Shown piece after piece: positions 50,001-57,811 of a stretch of 59,489 nt of DNA; positions within the stretch are counted from its first letter, which is position 1, and each line of letters begins with the position of its first letter. The stretch is from positions 1 through 59,489 of the forward strand of contig DATLAK010000092.1 in assembly GCA_035527535.1 (NCBI GenBank), read 5' to 3'. The notes under the pieces are model-generated. The model was not told where the DNA came from. It made no database searches and saw only the letters and a list, made by a program, of their open reading frames with translations. Both the position numbers and the translations under genes were made by a program. This stretch comes from Armatimonadota bacterium. Its GTDB lineage: Bacteria; Armatimonadota; Hebobacteria; GCA-020354555; CP070648.

Positions 50001-51029
50001 CTAGCGCTGGCGGACGGTCAGGAACTCCGTCAGCTCGCGCAGCGCGTGCGCAGCGCCGGGCGCCAACTGCACCGACCCCAGCGCGGCCCACGCGCGCTCG
50101 TGCTTCTGGGCGACCAGGTCTTCCGCCTGCGCCAGCGCGCCGAGCCGCTGGAGCGCGTCCACCACGGCGGCGATGCGCTCCGGCGACGACGCGCCCTGCG
50201 CGGCGAGGATCGTCTCGCGTTCCTCGCCCCGCGCCCGCTCCAGCGCGCAGATGACCGGATAGGAGCATCGCTTGCGGCTGAGATCGGTGCCGACCGACTT
50301 GCCGGTCTTATCGGGGTCGCCCCAGATGCCCAAGAGGTCGTCGCGGATCTGGAACGCGATGCCGAGGTCGAAGCCGAATTGGCGAAACGCCGCCTGCGTC
50401 TGGTCGTTCGCGCCGCCAAACAACGCGCCGAGCTGTGTCGCGCACGACATGAGCGCCGCGGTCTTGCGCCCGATCATGTCCAGGTACTCGCGCGGCGACA
50501 CCCGCGGCTGGTTGTGCAGCGCGAGGTCGTGCGCTTGCCCCTCGCACAGCCGCACGCAGGCCCGGCTCAGGAGCGCCACCGCCCGCAGGTGGCGGGTGTC
50601 CCCGGCGCCGGCGGCGCCCAGGTCGCCGAGGGCGGCATAGGCGAGGGAGTACATGCCGTCGCCGGCGTTGATGGCCTGGGCTTCGCCCCAGCGCCTCCAC
50701 ACCGTCGCCCGGCCGCGGCGCATCTCGTCGCGGTCCTCGATGTCATCGTGGATCAGGGAGAAATTATGCACCAGCTCGATCGCCGCCGCCGCCGGAGCCG
50801 CCACCTCCGGGTCGCCACCCACCGCCGCGCACGACAGCAGGCACAGCCGCGGGCGCACGAGCTTGCCCGCCGGTAGGGTGGCGGGCTTGCCCCCCGCCTG
50901 CGCCTCGGTCTCGTCCCATCCCAGGTGGTGGGACAGCATCGCGCGCAGCAACGCCCCCCCCGCGCCCTCCAGTCCGGCCAGCGCGGTGCGCATTAGCCTT
51001 TGCACCGCCTCCATGGGATCCGATGACAC
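50001..51029 (-). CDS. polyprenyl diphosphate synthase
   Basis: A 342-residue trans-isoprenyl diphosphate synthase. The first aspartate-rich motif LIHDDIEDRDEMRRGRATVWRRWG (about residues 107-130), GRKTAALMSCATQLGALFGG and the second motif FQIRDDLLGIWGDPDKTGKSVGTDLSRKRCSYP are complete. It condenses isopentenyl diphosphate with allylic diphosphates to make quinone, carotenoid or lipid-carrier precursors; chain length cannot be fixed. The GTG at 51029 is favoured by GGAGG seven bases upstream; later starts exist (ATG 51014). A promoter lies at 51101-51129. Confidence 0.9.
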   Translation of the reverse strand: MSSDPMEAVQRLMRTALAGLEGAGGALLRAMLSHHLGWDETEAQAGGKPATLPAGKLVRPRLCLLSCAAVGGDPEVAAPAAAAIELVHNFSLIHDDIEDRDEMRRGRATVWRRWGEAQAINAGDGMYSLAYAALGDLGAAGAGDTRHLRAVALLSRACVRLCEGQAHDLALHNQPRVSPREYLDMIGRKTAALMSCATQLGALFGGANDQTQAAFRQFGFDLGIAFQIRDDLLGIWGDPDKTGKSVGTDLSRKRCSYPVICALERARGEERETILAAQGASSPERIAAVVDALQRLGALAQAEDLVAQKHERAWAALGSVQLAPGAAHALRELTEFLTVRQR

Positions 51030-51100
51030 CTCTGCTCCTCCGGGGCACAGCGACCGCATCCGCCGGCAGCGCCGCTCCCGCGCCGCCAAGCTCACCCAGT

Positions 51101-51129
51101 AGTATAGTGAATCGCCGGGAGACTGTCGA
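51101..51129 (-). promoter_or_regulatory. sigma-70 promoter for the prenyl synthase
   Basis: On the minus strand: -35 TCGACA (51124-51129), a 17-base spacer and -10 TATACT (51101-51106). The predicted leader is about 65 nt. Confidence 0.6.
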
Positions 51130-51382
51130 GGGAGAAGCCTGCGGACATATCTGTGGCTTGTGCTCATGTGCGGGTGACTCCCATCTGCGCCCCACTCCGT
51201 CGTAACTCGCCTGGAGGATGCCGCCGGGAAGCCTCAGTGCAACAAACGTACGTCACCGCCACGACCGGTGCCCCGCAAAGCCCAATCGCCACGCCCCGGC
51301 GCATCTGGTACTCGGAAATGGGGAACTATCCCCGATTTCCTAATCTCTGGCTGCTCTCACCGCGCCCTGCTGCGGTACGGTC
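51130..51382. other. noncoding interval with a hairpin-forming repeat
   Basis: GGAAATGGGGA (51316-51326) and TCCCCGATTTCC (51330-51341) form a near-perfect hairpin, related in style to the GGGGACAG elements. It lies between the end of the DapA-like gene and the prenyl synthase promoter. Nothing else is recognised. Confidence 0.45.
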
Positions 51383-52306
51383 TCAGCCGCGTATCATATC
51401 TGCGTATTTCGAGTGGAGGTACTCGGCGAGTTTCTCTTCGTTCTGCTTGGGCACCGATATGAACGGCCGCCGCATGTAGCCGCACCTGAGGTAACCCAAG
51501 GCGTTGATCTTCGCCTTGTGGCCGCCGAGGCCATAGCCCTGCAGGAAGGGCTGGCTCGCGATGTCGCGCGCCATCTCCTGCCAGCGGTCAATCATCTTGA
51601 GCGCCTTGTCCCACAGGCCCTTCTTGCACAGGTCGTAGATCTCGACGGCGTAGTGCGGGATGCCCGCGCCGGTCATCGTGAAGAAGCCGCGCTCGCCCAT
51701 CTTCATCGTGGGGATGTACCAGTCGGGCTCGGTGGAAGTGAACAGGCCGAGTTCCGGGAAGTTGCGGTGCAGGTTGCACCACAGCGACCAGTCGTAGTGA
51801 GCTTCCTTGGCGCCGCAGAAGGTCTTGATGTCGATGATGCCGCGGTAGGTCTCAACATCGTGGATCTGGGAGGTCTGGGGGTTGTTATAGATGACGATGC
51901 CGATGTTGGGGCACGCCTCGGCGAGGTCGTGCCAGAACTTGATCAGTTCCTGGCGGGTCAGTTTCAGGTAGTAGGGGCTGAGGTTCATGACGGCGTCGCA
52001 GCCGGCTTTCTCGGCGGCGGCGACCTTCATGATCGCCTCGTCGGTGTTGACGCCGGAGCAGCCGCAGACGGAGACGATGCCCGCGGCCTTGCACTCCTCG
52101 GCTAGCGCCTTTGCGAGGCGCTGGTGGTCGGGCCAGGAAATGGTGTGGAATTCGCCCAGGCTGCCGGTGGTGACGACGGCGTGGATCCCGGCGGCGGCCA
52201 GCTTGCGCACGTTCTCGCGAAAGGCCTGCTCGTCGAAGATGCCGTTCTGGTCGAATGGGGTTGGGGGAAGGCAATAGACGCCTTCCATCGCTTCGCGTGT
52301 AAGCAT
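51383..52306 (-). CDS. DapA-family (dihydrodipicolinate synthase-like) aldolase
   Basis: A 307-residue TIM-barrel lyase: GVYCLPPTPFDQNGIFDEQAFRENVRKLAAAGIHAVVTTGSLGEFHTIS, YNNPQTSQIHD (the Tyr of the active site near residue 143), the Schiff-base lysine in FCGAKEAHYDW, and GAGIPHYAVEIYDL. GSLGEF replaces the usual GTTGE, and the protein is likely one of the paralogues acting on sugar acids or other 2-oxoacids rather than the lysine-pathway enzyme. The ATG at 52306 has GAGGAGG ten bases upstream. Nearby IS and hydrolase remnants suggest a remodelled accessory locus. Confidence 0.85.
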   Translation of the reverse strand: MLTREAMEGVYCLPPTPFDQNGIFDEQAFRENVRKLAAAGIHAVVTTGSLGEFHTISWPDHQRLAKALAEECKAAGIVSVCGCSGVNTDEAIMKVAAAEKAGCDAVMNLSPYYLKLTRQELIKFWHDLAEACPNIGIVIYNNPQTSQIHDVETYRGIIDIKTFCGAKEAHYDWSLWCNLHRNFPELGLFTSTEPDWYIPTMKMGERGFFTMTGAGIPHYAVEIYDLCKKGLWDKALKMIDRWQEMARDIASQPFLQGYGLGGHKAKINALGYLRCGYMRRPFISVPKQNEEKLAEYLHSKYADMIRG

Positions 52307-52407
52307 CAGATCATATCCTCCTCGTGAGTGGGATTCTCCGCCCGACGAGAGAGCGCCTTCACGGCGGAGCCGGTCGGGATTCACCCCAAGGATGAACAGG
52401 TAGATCC

Positions 52408-52957
52408 TTACCCCGCAGGCGTTGAATTTCCTTTGGCAACAAGATGTAGGAGTGATCTTCGAGGAAAGCAGTGGGCCACAGGGTGATGCGCGGTTTCGAC
52501 ATCGCTCTGGCAAGTGTGCACCGAGGGCGGGATGAAGTTGTGGGTCACCCGGCGCGCTTCCACGGTCGGCTTGAAGCCATGCGGGACGCCGCGGCGATCC
52601 TGACCGCCACCATACTCCGAGCCGTTGTCGGTCTGGAAGCCGACCTCGTCGAGCGCGACGCCGCAGGCGACGAGGTGGGCCATGACGCGCTCGGCGGAGA
52701 CGCCCCGCTAGGCGGGGCACTCCTGGGCGTAGTCAACGAAGGTCAGGCTGCTTCTCACCTCGCGGGCGCTGTACTGAATCAGCGGCAGCCCCAGCGCCTG
52801 GGCTTGCGGCCAGTAGTAGGGGATGTCGTCGAGTTCCTTGGCATCGTGGCACAGCTTCGAGAACAAGGGCCAGGTGGCCTTGACGCTAGCGGGCAGCTCG
52901 AACTCGAGCTTGAGGCACGCGGCGCTGGTATGAGTTGTCGAATTGGAAAGAGAGGAT
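52408..52957 (-). pseudogene. transposase remnant (DDE integrase-core, IS481-like)
   Basis: The minus-strand frame reads CLKLEFELPASVKATWPLFS, KLCHDAKELDDIPYYWPQAQ, TFVDYAQECPA, an in-frame TAG stop near 52710, then VMAHLVACGVALDEVGFQTDNGSEY and QSDVETAH. It therefore carries the second Asp and the Glu of a DDE domain. It lacks the N-terminal part, has the amber stop and degenerates after DVETAH. No terminal inverted repeats were found. It lies between the DapA-like and cupin genes. Confidence 0.75.
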
Positions 52958-52974
52958 GGCGGCCAAGCTATCGC

Positions 52975-53316
52975 CTATGCTCTTTCTACGCGCTTGCCGC
53001 CGAAGGCGTCAATGGCGCGATAGCCGGCCGAGTACTCGCCGTCGTGGGGCACGCCGGCGGGGATGAAGTACTCGTCGCCGGGCCCGAGGGTGATCGCACG
53101 GCCGCCGATGGTGCCGGCGAACGTGCCCTGCGCGACGATGGCATACTCGTCGAAGTCGTGGGTGTCCATCTCGCTGCGGCCGCCTTGCGCGCACTGCCAG
53201 ATCACCACTTGGCTGCCGTCGGCGCCGTCGAAGACATAGCCCTCCAGGCCGCCGGCCTGCGAGGTCTGCTTCACCGCATTGGCCGGCCGCCGCATGAACT
53301 CGGGAAATTGGTTCAC
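52975..53316 (-). CDS. small cupin-domain protein
   Basis: A 113-residue single-domain cupin: SQVVIWQCAQGGRSEMDTHDFDEYAIVAQGTFAGTIGG (residues about 34-71) and ITLGPGDEYFIPAGVPHDGEY (about 74-94) are the two conserved motifs, with His in THDFDEY and VPHDG as possible metal ligands. Cupins of this size are isomerases, oxygenases or sensors; no specific role can be assigned. The GTG at 53316 has AAGGAGG five bases upstream. It lies just downstream of a degraded hydrolase gene on the same strand, perhaps once its operon partner. Confidence 0.85.
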   Translation of the reverse strand: MNQFPEFMRRPANAVKQTSQAGGLEGYVFDGADGSQVVIWQCAQGGRSEMDTHDFDEYAIVAQGTFAGTIGGRAITLGPGDEYFIPAGVPHDGEYSAGYRAIDAFGGKRVERA

Positions 53317-53339
53317 GGGAGCCTCCTTGGTCGGGAGTA

Positions 53340-53576
53340 TTATCGGAAGTCCACGCCGTAGGCGACGGAGTTCTTGCCACAGATGCGCGGGGTGATGAAC
53401 TTGGCCCTCAGCGCGCCGCCCGGGCACGGGAAGGGAATGCTTTCGGACTATCCCTAGCCCTCCAATGGCTGGCCGACGAGCCGCCCGGCGGTGAAGGTCG
53501 CCAACCCGGTCGCCCCGTGGCCGCCGCCATCGTCGTGGCGTTCCCGTGAGCCATAGTAATAGTACCAACGCTGATC
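53340..53576 (-). pseudogene. C-terminal relic of a glycoside-hydrolase-like gene
   Basis: On the minus strand one frame gives WYYYYGSRERHDDGGGHGAT then GLATFTAGRLVGQPLEG and a stop; after a frame change comes ALRAKFITPRICGKNSVAYG then VDFR. The pattern (YYYG, gap, H, GG, GLAT, R-hydrophobic-V) is common near the C-terminus of secreted hydrolase-like proteins in Armatimonadota and relatives. Frameshifts and a missing N-terminal part mark it as a pseudogene. Family assignment is tentative. Confidence 0.35.
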
Positions 53577-53638
53577 GGGTAGTGTCAAGATTTGTGTGAG
53601 GGCTGGACCCGTTCCCAGGGCAGGGATTCACCCCGACA

Positions 53639-53667
53639 TTGACAAGCCCCCGCCCTCGCGCTATCAT
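53639..53667 (+). promoter_or_regulatory. sigma-70 promoter for purA
   Basis: Perfect -35 TTGACA (53639-53644), a 17-base spacer and -10 TATCAT (53662-53667). Transcription would begin near 53674, before the terminator-like hairpin in the leader. Confidence 0.7.
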
Positions 53668-53699
53668 TGCGCGAGGAACTGCCCAGGGGCAGGGTCCCT

Positions 53700-53735
53700 A
53701 ACCCAAATGGTTCCCCCCGTTTGGGTTTATTTTTT
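53700..53735 (+). terminator. intrinsic terminator inside the purA leader (attenuator candidate)
   Basis: AACCCAAA (53700-53707) pairs perfectly with TTTGGGTT (53720-53727), followed directly by TATTTTTT (53728-53735). It lies downstream of the purA promoter and 25 bases before the GTG start. No plus-strand gene precedes it, so it is unlikely to end another transcript. A short upstream hairpin CTGCC-CAGG-GGCAG (53679-53692) could be part of the control element. Confidence 0.7.
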
Positions 53736-53760
53736 CCGCCGCGAGCGGGGAGGTGCGAGC

Positions 53761-55038
53761 GTGCCCAGCACAGTCGTAGTCGGCGCCCAGTGGGGCGACG
53801 AAGGCAAGGGTGGCGTGGTTGACGTCTTGGCCGAGCGGGCGGATATGGTGGTCCGCTTCAACGGTGGCAACAACGCCGGTCACACCGTGTTCGTGGGCGA
53901 GGAGCACTTCGCGCTGCATCTGGTGCCGTGCGGCATTCTGCGCGGCAAGGCGTGCCTCTTGGGCAACGGGGTGGTGATTGACCTCCAGGGGCTGCTGGGC
54001 GAGATGCGCGAACTGGAATCGCGCGGCATCGCCGTGCGCGACCACCTGCTGATCAGCGAGAGCGCGCACCTGGTGCTGCCCTACCATCGCGCGCTCGACG
54101 CGGCCGAGGAGCAGGCGCGCGGCGCCGCCGCCATCGGCACCACCCTGCGCGGTATCGGCCAGGCCTATGCCGACAAGTACGCCCGCAGCGGCCTGCGCGC
54201 GCTTGACCTGACGCAGCCCGCGGTCTTCCGCGACAAGCTGGCCGCCGCCCTCGCGCACAAGAACGCGCTGCTGACCAAGGTCTATGGCGCGCCGCCGCTC
54301 GACTTCGACCAGGTCTATGCCGAGCTGGCGCCGGCGGCGCAGGAGTTGGCGCCGCTGGTGGCCGATATCGCAACCGTCATCAATCAGGCGCTCGACGACG
54401 GCAAGCAAGTCGTGTTCGAGGGGGCGCAGGGGACGCTGCTCGACATTGATTTCGGCACCTATCCGTTCGTCACCAGCTCCAACCCCATTGCCGCCGCCGC
54501 CGCGGTCGGCAGCGGGGTCTCGCCCAAGCGGCTGCACCGCATCGTCGGCGTGGTCAAGGCCTACACCACGCGCGTCGGCGCGGGCCCGTTTCCCACCGAA
54601 TGCGAGCCCGAGCTCGCGGACAAGTTCCGCGTCCAGGGGCGTGAGTTCGGCACCACCACCGGCCGCCCGCGCCGCATCGGCTGGTTCGATGCGGTAGTCG
54701 CGCGCAAGGCCGCCATGCTCAACGGCATCGAGCACCTCGCCGTCACCCACCTCGACGTCCTCGATCAGTTCGACCGCATACCCATCTGTGTCGCCTATCG
54801 CTGCGACGGCGAACAGCGTCACACCTTCCCCACCTCCCTGGAGACCCTGGCGCGCTGCACGCCGGTGTACGAGGAGATGCCGGGCTGGCGCGAGGAGACG
54901 ACCGGGGTGACGTCGCCGGCGGGGCTGCCCCGCGCCGCCAGAGCCTACCTCGATCGCTTGGCGGAGATCGCGGGCGCGCGGCTGCTCATGGCGCGCATGG
55001 GACCGCGCCGCGACCAGACCGTCGTCGTCGAGGCGTGA
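53761..55038 (+). CDS. purA: adenylosuccinate synthetase
   Basis: A 425-residue enzyme that joins IMP and aspartate with GTP in the first committed AMP step. Seen: VVVGAQWGDEGKGGVVDVLAE from residue 4 (catalytic Asp in GDEGKG), NGGNNAGHTV (catalytic His), IGTTLRGIGQAYADKYARSGLR, VVFEGAQGTLLDIDFGTYPFVTSS, TTTGRPRRIGWFD and the C-terminal MGPRRDQTV. Length is normal. The GTG at 53761 has GGGGAGG eight bases upstream. The gene has its own promoter and an apparent attenuator. nth follows after 4 bp. Confidence 0.96.
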   Translation: MPSTVVVGAQWGDEGKGGVVDVLAERADMVVRFNGGNNAGHTVFVGEEHFALHLVPCGILRGKACLLGNGVVIDLQGLLGEMRELESRGIAVRDHLLISESAHLVLPYHRALDAAEEQARGAAAIGTTLRGIGQAYADKYARSGLRALDLTQPAVFRDKLAAALAHKNALLTKVYGAPPLDFDQVYAELAPAAQELAPLVADIATVINQALDDGKQVVFEGAQGTLLDIDFGTYPFVTSSNPIAAAAAVGSGVSPKRLHRIVGVVKAYTTRVGAGPFPTECEPELADKFRVQGREFGTTTGRPRRIGWFDAVVARKAAMLNGIEHLAVTHLDVLDQFDRIPICVAYRCDGEQRHTFPTSLETLARCTPVYEEMPGWREETTGVTSPAGLPRAARAYLDRLAEIAGARLLMARMGPRRDQTVVVEA

Positions 55039-55042
55039 GGGG

Positions 55043-55789
55043 ATGATCGCGGCGCCGGGCAGCGAGTCGCCGGCGGCCCGGCGGCGGCGGGTGGTTGCCA
55101 TCGCCGCAGCGCTGGAAAAGGAGTACGCGCTCCCGCATTCCCCGCGCGCCAAGCCCTCCACATTGATCCGCCCGGGCGCACCGCCGGCGGGCAAGCCGCT
55201 CGACGTGCTGATCGCCACCATCCTGTCGCAAAACACCAGCGACGTCAACAGCGGCCTCGCCTGGGCGCGCCTGCGGGAGCGGTTCCCGTCTTGGAACCAG
55301 GTGGCGGACGCCGACGTGCGCGCGATTGCGGCCGCCATTCGCCCCGGCGGGCTGAGCAACGTCAAGGCCCCGCGCATCAAGCACATCCTGCGCCATATCG
55401 GGCGCGAGCGCGGCCGCCTCAGCCTCGATTTCCTCGCCCACATGAGCGACGGCGAGGCCCGCGACTACCTGTTGGCGCTGCCCGGCGTGGGGCTGAAGAC
55501 CGCCAACGTCGTCCTGCTGTTCGCCCTCGACCGGCAGGTCTTCCCGGTGGATACGCACGTGCTGCGCGTGGCCCGGCGTCTGGGATTGATCGGGCCCAAG
55601 GTCTGCGCTGACCGCGCCCACGGCGAACTGGAACCGCTGGTCCCGCCCCCCCGCCGCCGCGCCCTTCACCTCAACCTTATCGCCCACGGCCGCCAGGTAT
55701 GCAAGGCACGATGTCCGCAGTGCCCCCGCTGCCCCCTCGACCGCGCGGCGCTGTGCCCCTATCCCCGCCGCGAGCGCCGGTGGGTGTGA
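55043..55789 (+). CDS. nth: endonuclease III-like DNA glycosylase/AP lyase
   Basis: A 248-residue HhH-GPD glycosylase. PLDVLIATILSQNTSDVNSGLAWARL (about residues 52-77), the helix-hairpin-helix LLALPGVGLKTANVVLLFALDRQVFPVDTHVLRVARRLGL with catalytic Lys (GLKTA) and Asp (VDTHV), and a C-terminal cysteine cluster CKARCPQCPRCPLDRAALC. The cluster spacing C-x6-C-x2-C-x7-C differs slightly from the classical x5. It repairs oxidised pyrimidines. The last codons (WV-stop) are formed by the terminus of a dispersed repeat element, so the C-terminus may be altered. Confidence 0.9.
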   Translation: MIAAPGSESPAARRRRVVAIAAALEKEYALPHSPRAKPSTLIRPGAPPAGKPLDVLIATILSQNTSDVNSGLAWARLRERFPSWNQVADADVRAIAAAIRPGGLSNVKAPRIKHILRHIGRERGRLSLDFLAHMSDGEARDYLLALPGVGLKTANVVLLFALDRQVFPVDTHVLRVARRLGLIGPKVCADRAHGELEPLVPPPRRRALHLNLIAHGRQVCKARCPQCPRCPLDRAALCPYPRRERRWV

Positions 55790-56006
55790 TCGCTTTTCGT
55801 TGGTGGAGTTGACCGGAGAGGTGGCGCCGTGCATCCCGCGTGGCGCATAGGCGCCCTCGCCTGTGTCATCTGGCGACCCGACGAGGCGGGTCGCCCACAC
55901 GGCGGCTAGGCCCAAAGGCCGCCGTGGCGGTCGCCTTGCGACCTAGCCACCGGGGCGGCCATGCTCCATGGGTTGAGCCTCATCCCAACTTCTCGAGGTC
56001 ACACCC
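55782..56006. repeat. GGGTGTGACC-family element between nth and the chemoreceptor gene
   Basis: It starts GGGTGTGATCG (55782-55792), overlapping the nth stop codon, and ends GAGGTCACACCC (55995-56006), seven bases before the stop of the chemoreceptor gene. The inner part contains TGGCGGTCGCCTTGCGACCT (55925-55944), shared with 35074-35093. It fills the entire convergent gap. Confidence 0.75.
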
Positions 56007-56013
56007 GCGCCGG

Positions 56014-57783
56014 TTACGACGACTGCTCGGAGGCAAGTGAATGCGCCGCGTCGTCCGCCGGCTGGCGGTCGAGGCGCGGGCTGTGGGCGGGCGGCGGGCC
56101 GCTGGCCGGCGGGTGCTCGCCGTTGAAGACGAAGCGACTGGATTCCTCCTCGAAGCCGGCGGCGAGGGAGGTCAACTGATTGACGAGGCCGGAGGCCTTT
56201 CGCATGCCCTCGGCGGCGTCGCGGGCGTTATCGGCGATGCCGCGGATGACCGCCACCACCTGGTCGCTGGCGGCGCGCTGCTGTTGGGTGGCGAGCGAGA
56301 TCTCGCGTGCGGTACGAGTGGTCTTCTCGATCAGGGCGACGATCTCCTGGAGTGCGCTGTCCACGCCGCGGGCGAGCTCGACCCCCACGCCGACTTCCTT
56401 GGTGCCCTGCTCGGTGGCCATGACCGAGGCGCTGATGGCGCCCTGGATCTCGGCGACCAGAGACGCGATTTCCTCGGCGGAGGCGCGAGAGCGCTCGGCC
56501 AGGCGGCGCACCTCGCCCGCCACTACCGCGAAGCGCCGCCCGTGCTCGCCGGCAGCCGCGCTTTCGATGGCGGCGTTGACCGCCAGCAGGTGGGTCTCGG
56601 AGGCGATCTCCTGGATGATGTTGAGGACATCGCCGATCTTCTGCGAGCGGTCGCCCAGGCGCACCGAGGAGGCGGCGATGTTCTGCACCGTCTCGCGGAT
56701 GCGGTCCATGCCCTCGAGGGCGGCGCTGACGGTGTGCTGACCGCCGATGGCGGCCGCCACCGTTTCCTCGGCGGTGGTCACCACCGACTCCGAGCGGTCG
56801 GCGATCCCGGCGGCGGAGGCGGCGAGCTCCTCCAGGGACGAGGTAACCTCCTCCACCGACACCGCCTGATCGACGGAGCTGGCGGTCTGCTGCTCGGCCA
56901 GGCCCTCGATATCCGACGAGGCGGCGCCGATCTGGACGATGCCGTCCTGCATGTGCTTGATCAGGGCGCGCAGGCTGCGCACCATGTTATTGAAGACGCC
57001 CGACAACTGCCCCATCTCGTCGCGGCGAGAGTCGTCAATCTCGAAGGTCAGGTCGCCCCGGGCCACGCGCTGCGCGGCCGTGACCAGTTGCTCGAGGGGA
57101 CGAGTAACGCTGCGCCCGAGGGCGATCACGATCAGAATCGCGCACAGCACGACCCCGCCCGTCAGCAGCGCGGTCGTGCGCACGACCCCGGCAATGGCGG
57201 CGTTGACGCCGTCGTGGGACATTCCCACTCGCACCACGCCGATGCGCCGGCGCGCCGGCGAGGCGTCGGTCGGCTGCTGGGGGGTCTGCTCCGACAGCAA
57301 CGATGACTCCAGCCCCGGCGTGTCGTCGGCGGTAGTGTATACTGGGGCGGCGACCTCGCATACGGTCACCCCCGACCGTACGCGGTACATGCGCGAGCGC
57401 GGCGCCTCAACCTGCTCCGCCCGCTTGCCGTCGTCGCGCCGGGACCTGACCTGCTGCGGCGACATGCCGGCGCTCGCCAGGACGCTGCCGTTGGCGTCCT
57501 CCACCCAGGCGTAGGCGACATCGCGTTCGCGGGTGATGCCGGCCAACTGCTGGTGGAGCATCTGCTGCGAGCCGACGAGCACCCCATATTCGCTGTTGTA
57601 GGCGGCGTTCTTGGCCAGCGCCAGCCCGCGCGCCCGCAAGCTCTCGTGGATCTGGCGTGACTGCTGGCGCACGAAGAACACTCCGAGCACCACCGCAGCC
57701 GCTGTCACCAACAGCGTGGCCCAGAGCGCAAACCGCGCGCTCAGGCCCAGCCCCAGGTTTCGCCACCGTCTAGTCAGCCGCAT
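56014..57783 (-). CDS. methyl-accepting chemotaxis protein
   Basis: A 589-residue transmembrane chemoreceptor: first helix at about residues 18-39 (ALWATLLVTAAAVVLGVFFV), a periplasmic sensor of about 165 residues including a Ser/Pro/Gln-rich part, second helix at about 205-227, HAMP (RSVTRPLEQLVTAAQRVARGDLTFEIDDSRRDEMGQLSGVFN), then a coiled-coil signalling domain with the hairpin tip IIQEIASETHLLAVNAAIESAAAGEHGRRFAVVAGEVRRLAERS. No C-terminal CheR-docking pentapeptide is evident. It lies 28 bp downstream of a periplasmic binding-protein gene, suggesting that the receptor senses that protein's ligand. The tail is Pro/His-rich. Confidence 0.93.
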   Translation of the reverse strand: MRLTRRWRNLGLGLSARFALWATLLVTAAAVVLGVFFVRQQSRQIHESLRARGLALAKNAAYNSEYGVLVGSQQMLHQQLAGITRERDVAYAWVEDANGSVLASAGMSPQQVRSRRDDGKRAEQVEAPRSRMYRVRSGVTVCEVAAPVYTTADDTPGLESSLLSEQTPQQPTDASPARRRIGVVRVGMSHDGVNAAIAGVVRTTALLTGGVVLCAILIVIALGRSVTRPLEQLVTAAQRVARGDLTFEIDDSRRDEMGQLSGVFNNMVRSLRALIKHMQDGIVQIGAASSDIEGLAEQQTASSVDQAVSVEEVTSSLEELAASAAGIADRSESVVTTAEETVAAAIGGQHTVSAALEGMDRIRETVQNIAASSVRLGDRSQKIGDVLNIIQEIASETHLLAVNAAIESAAAGEHGRRFAVVAGEVRRLAERSRASAEEIASLVAEIQGAISASVMATEQGTKEVGVGVELARGVDSALQEIVALIEKTTRTAREISLATQQQRAASDQVVAVIRGIADNARDAAEGMRKASGLVNQLTSLAAGFEEESSRFVFNGEHPPASGPPPAHSPRLDRQPADDAAHSLASEQSS

Positions 57784-57811
57784 GTGCCGCCTACCTCGCT
57801 CCTGTGTCGCC

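Noticed and set aside
53674-53760. Purine riboswitch upstream of purA
   Set aside because: The leader before the terminator is only about 26 nt, far too short for the known purine aptamer, and lacks its loop motifs.
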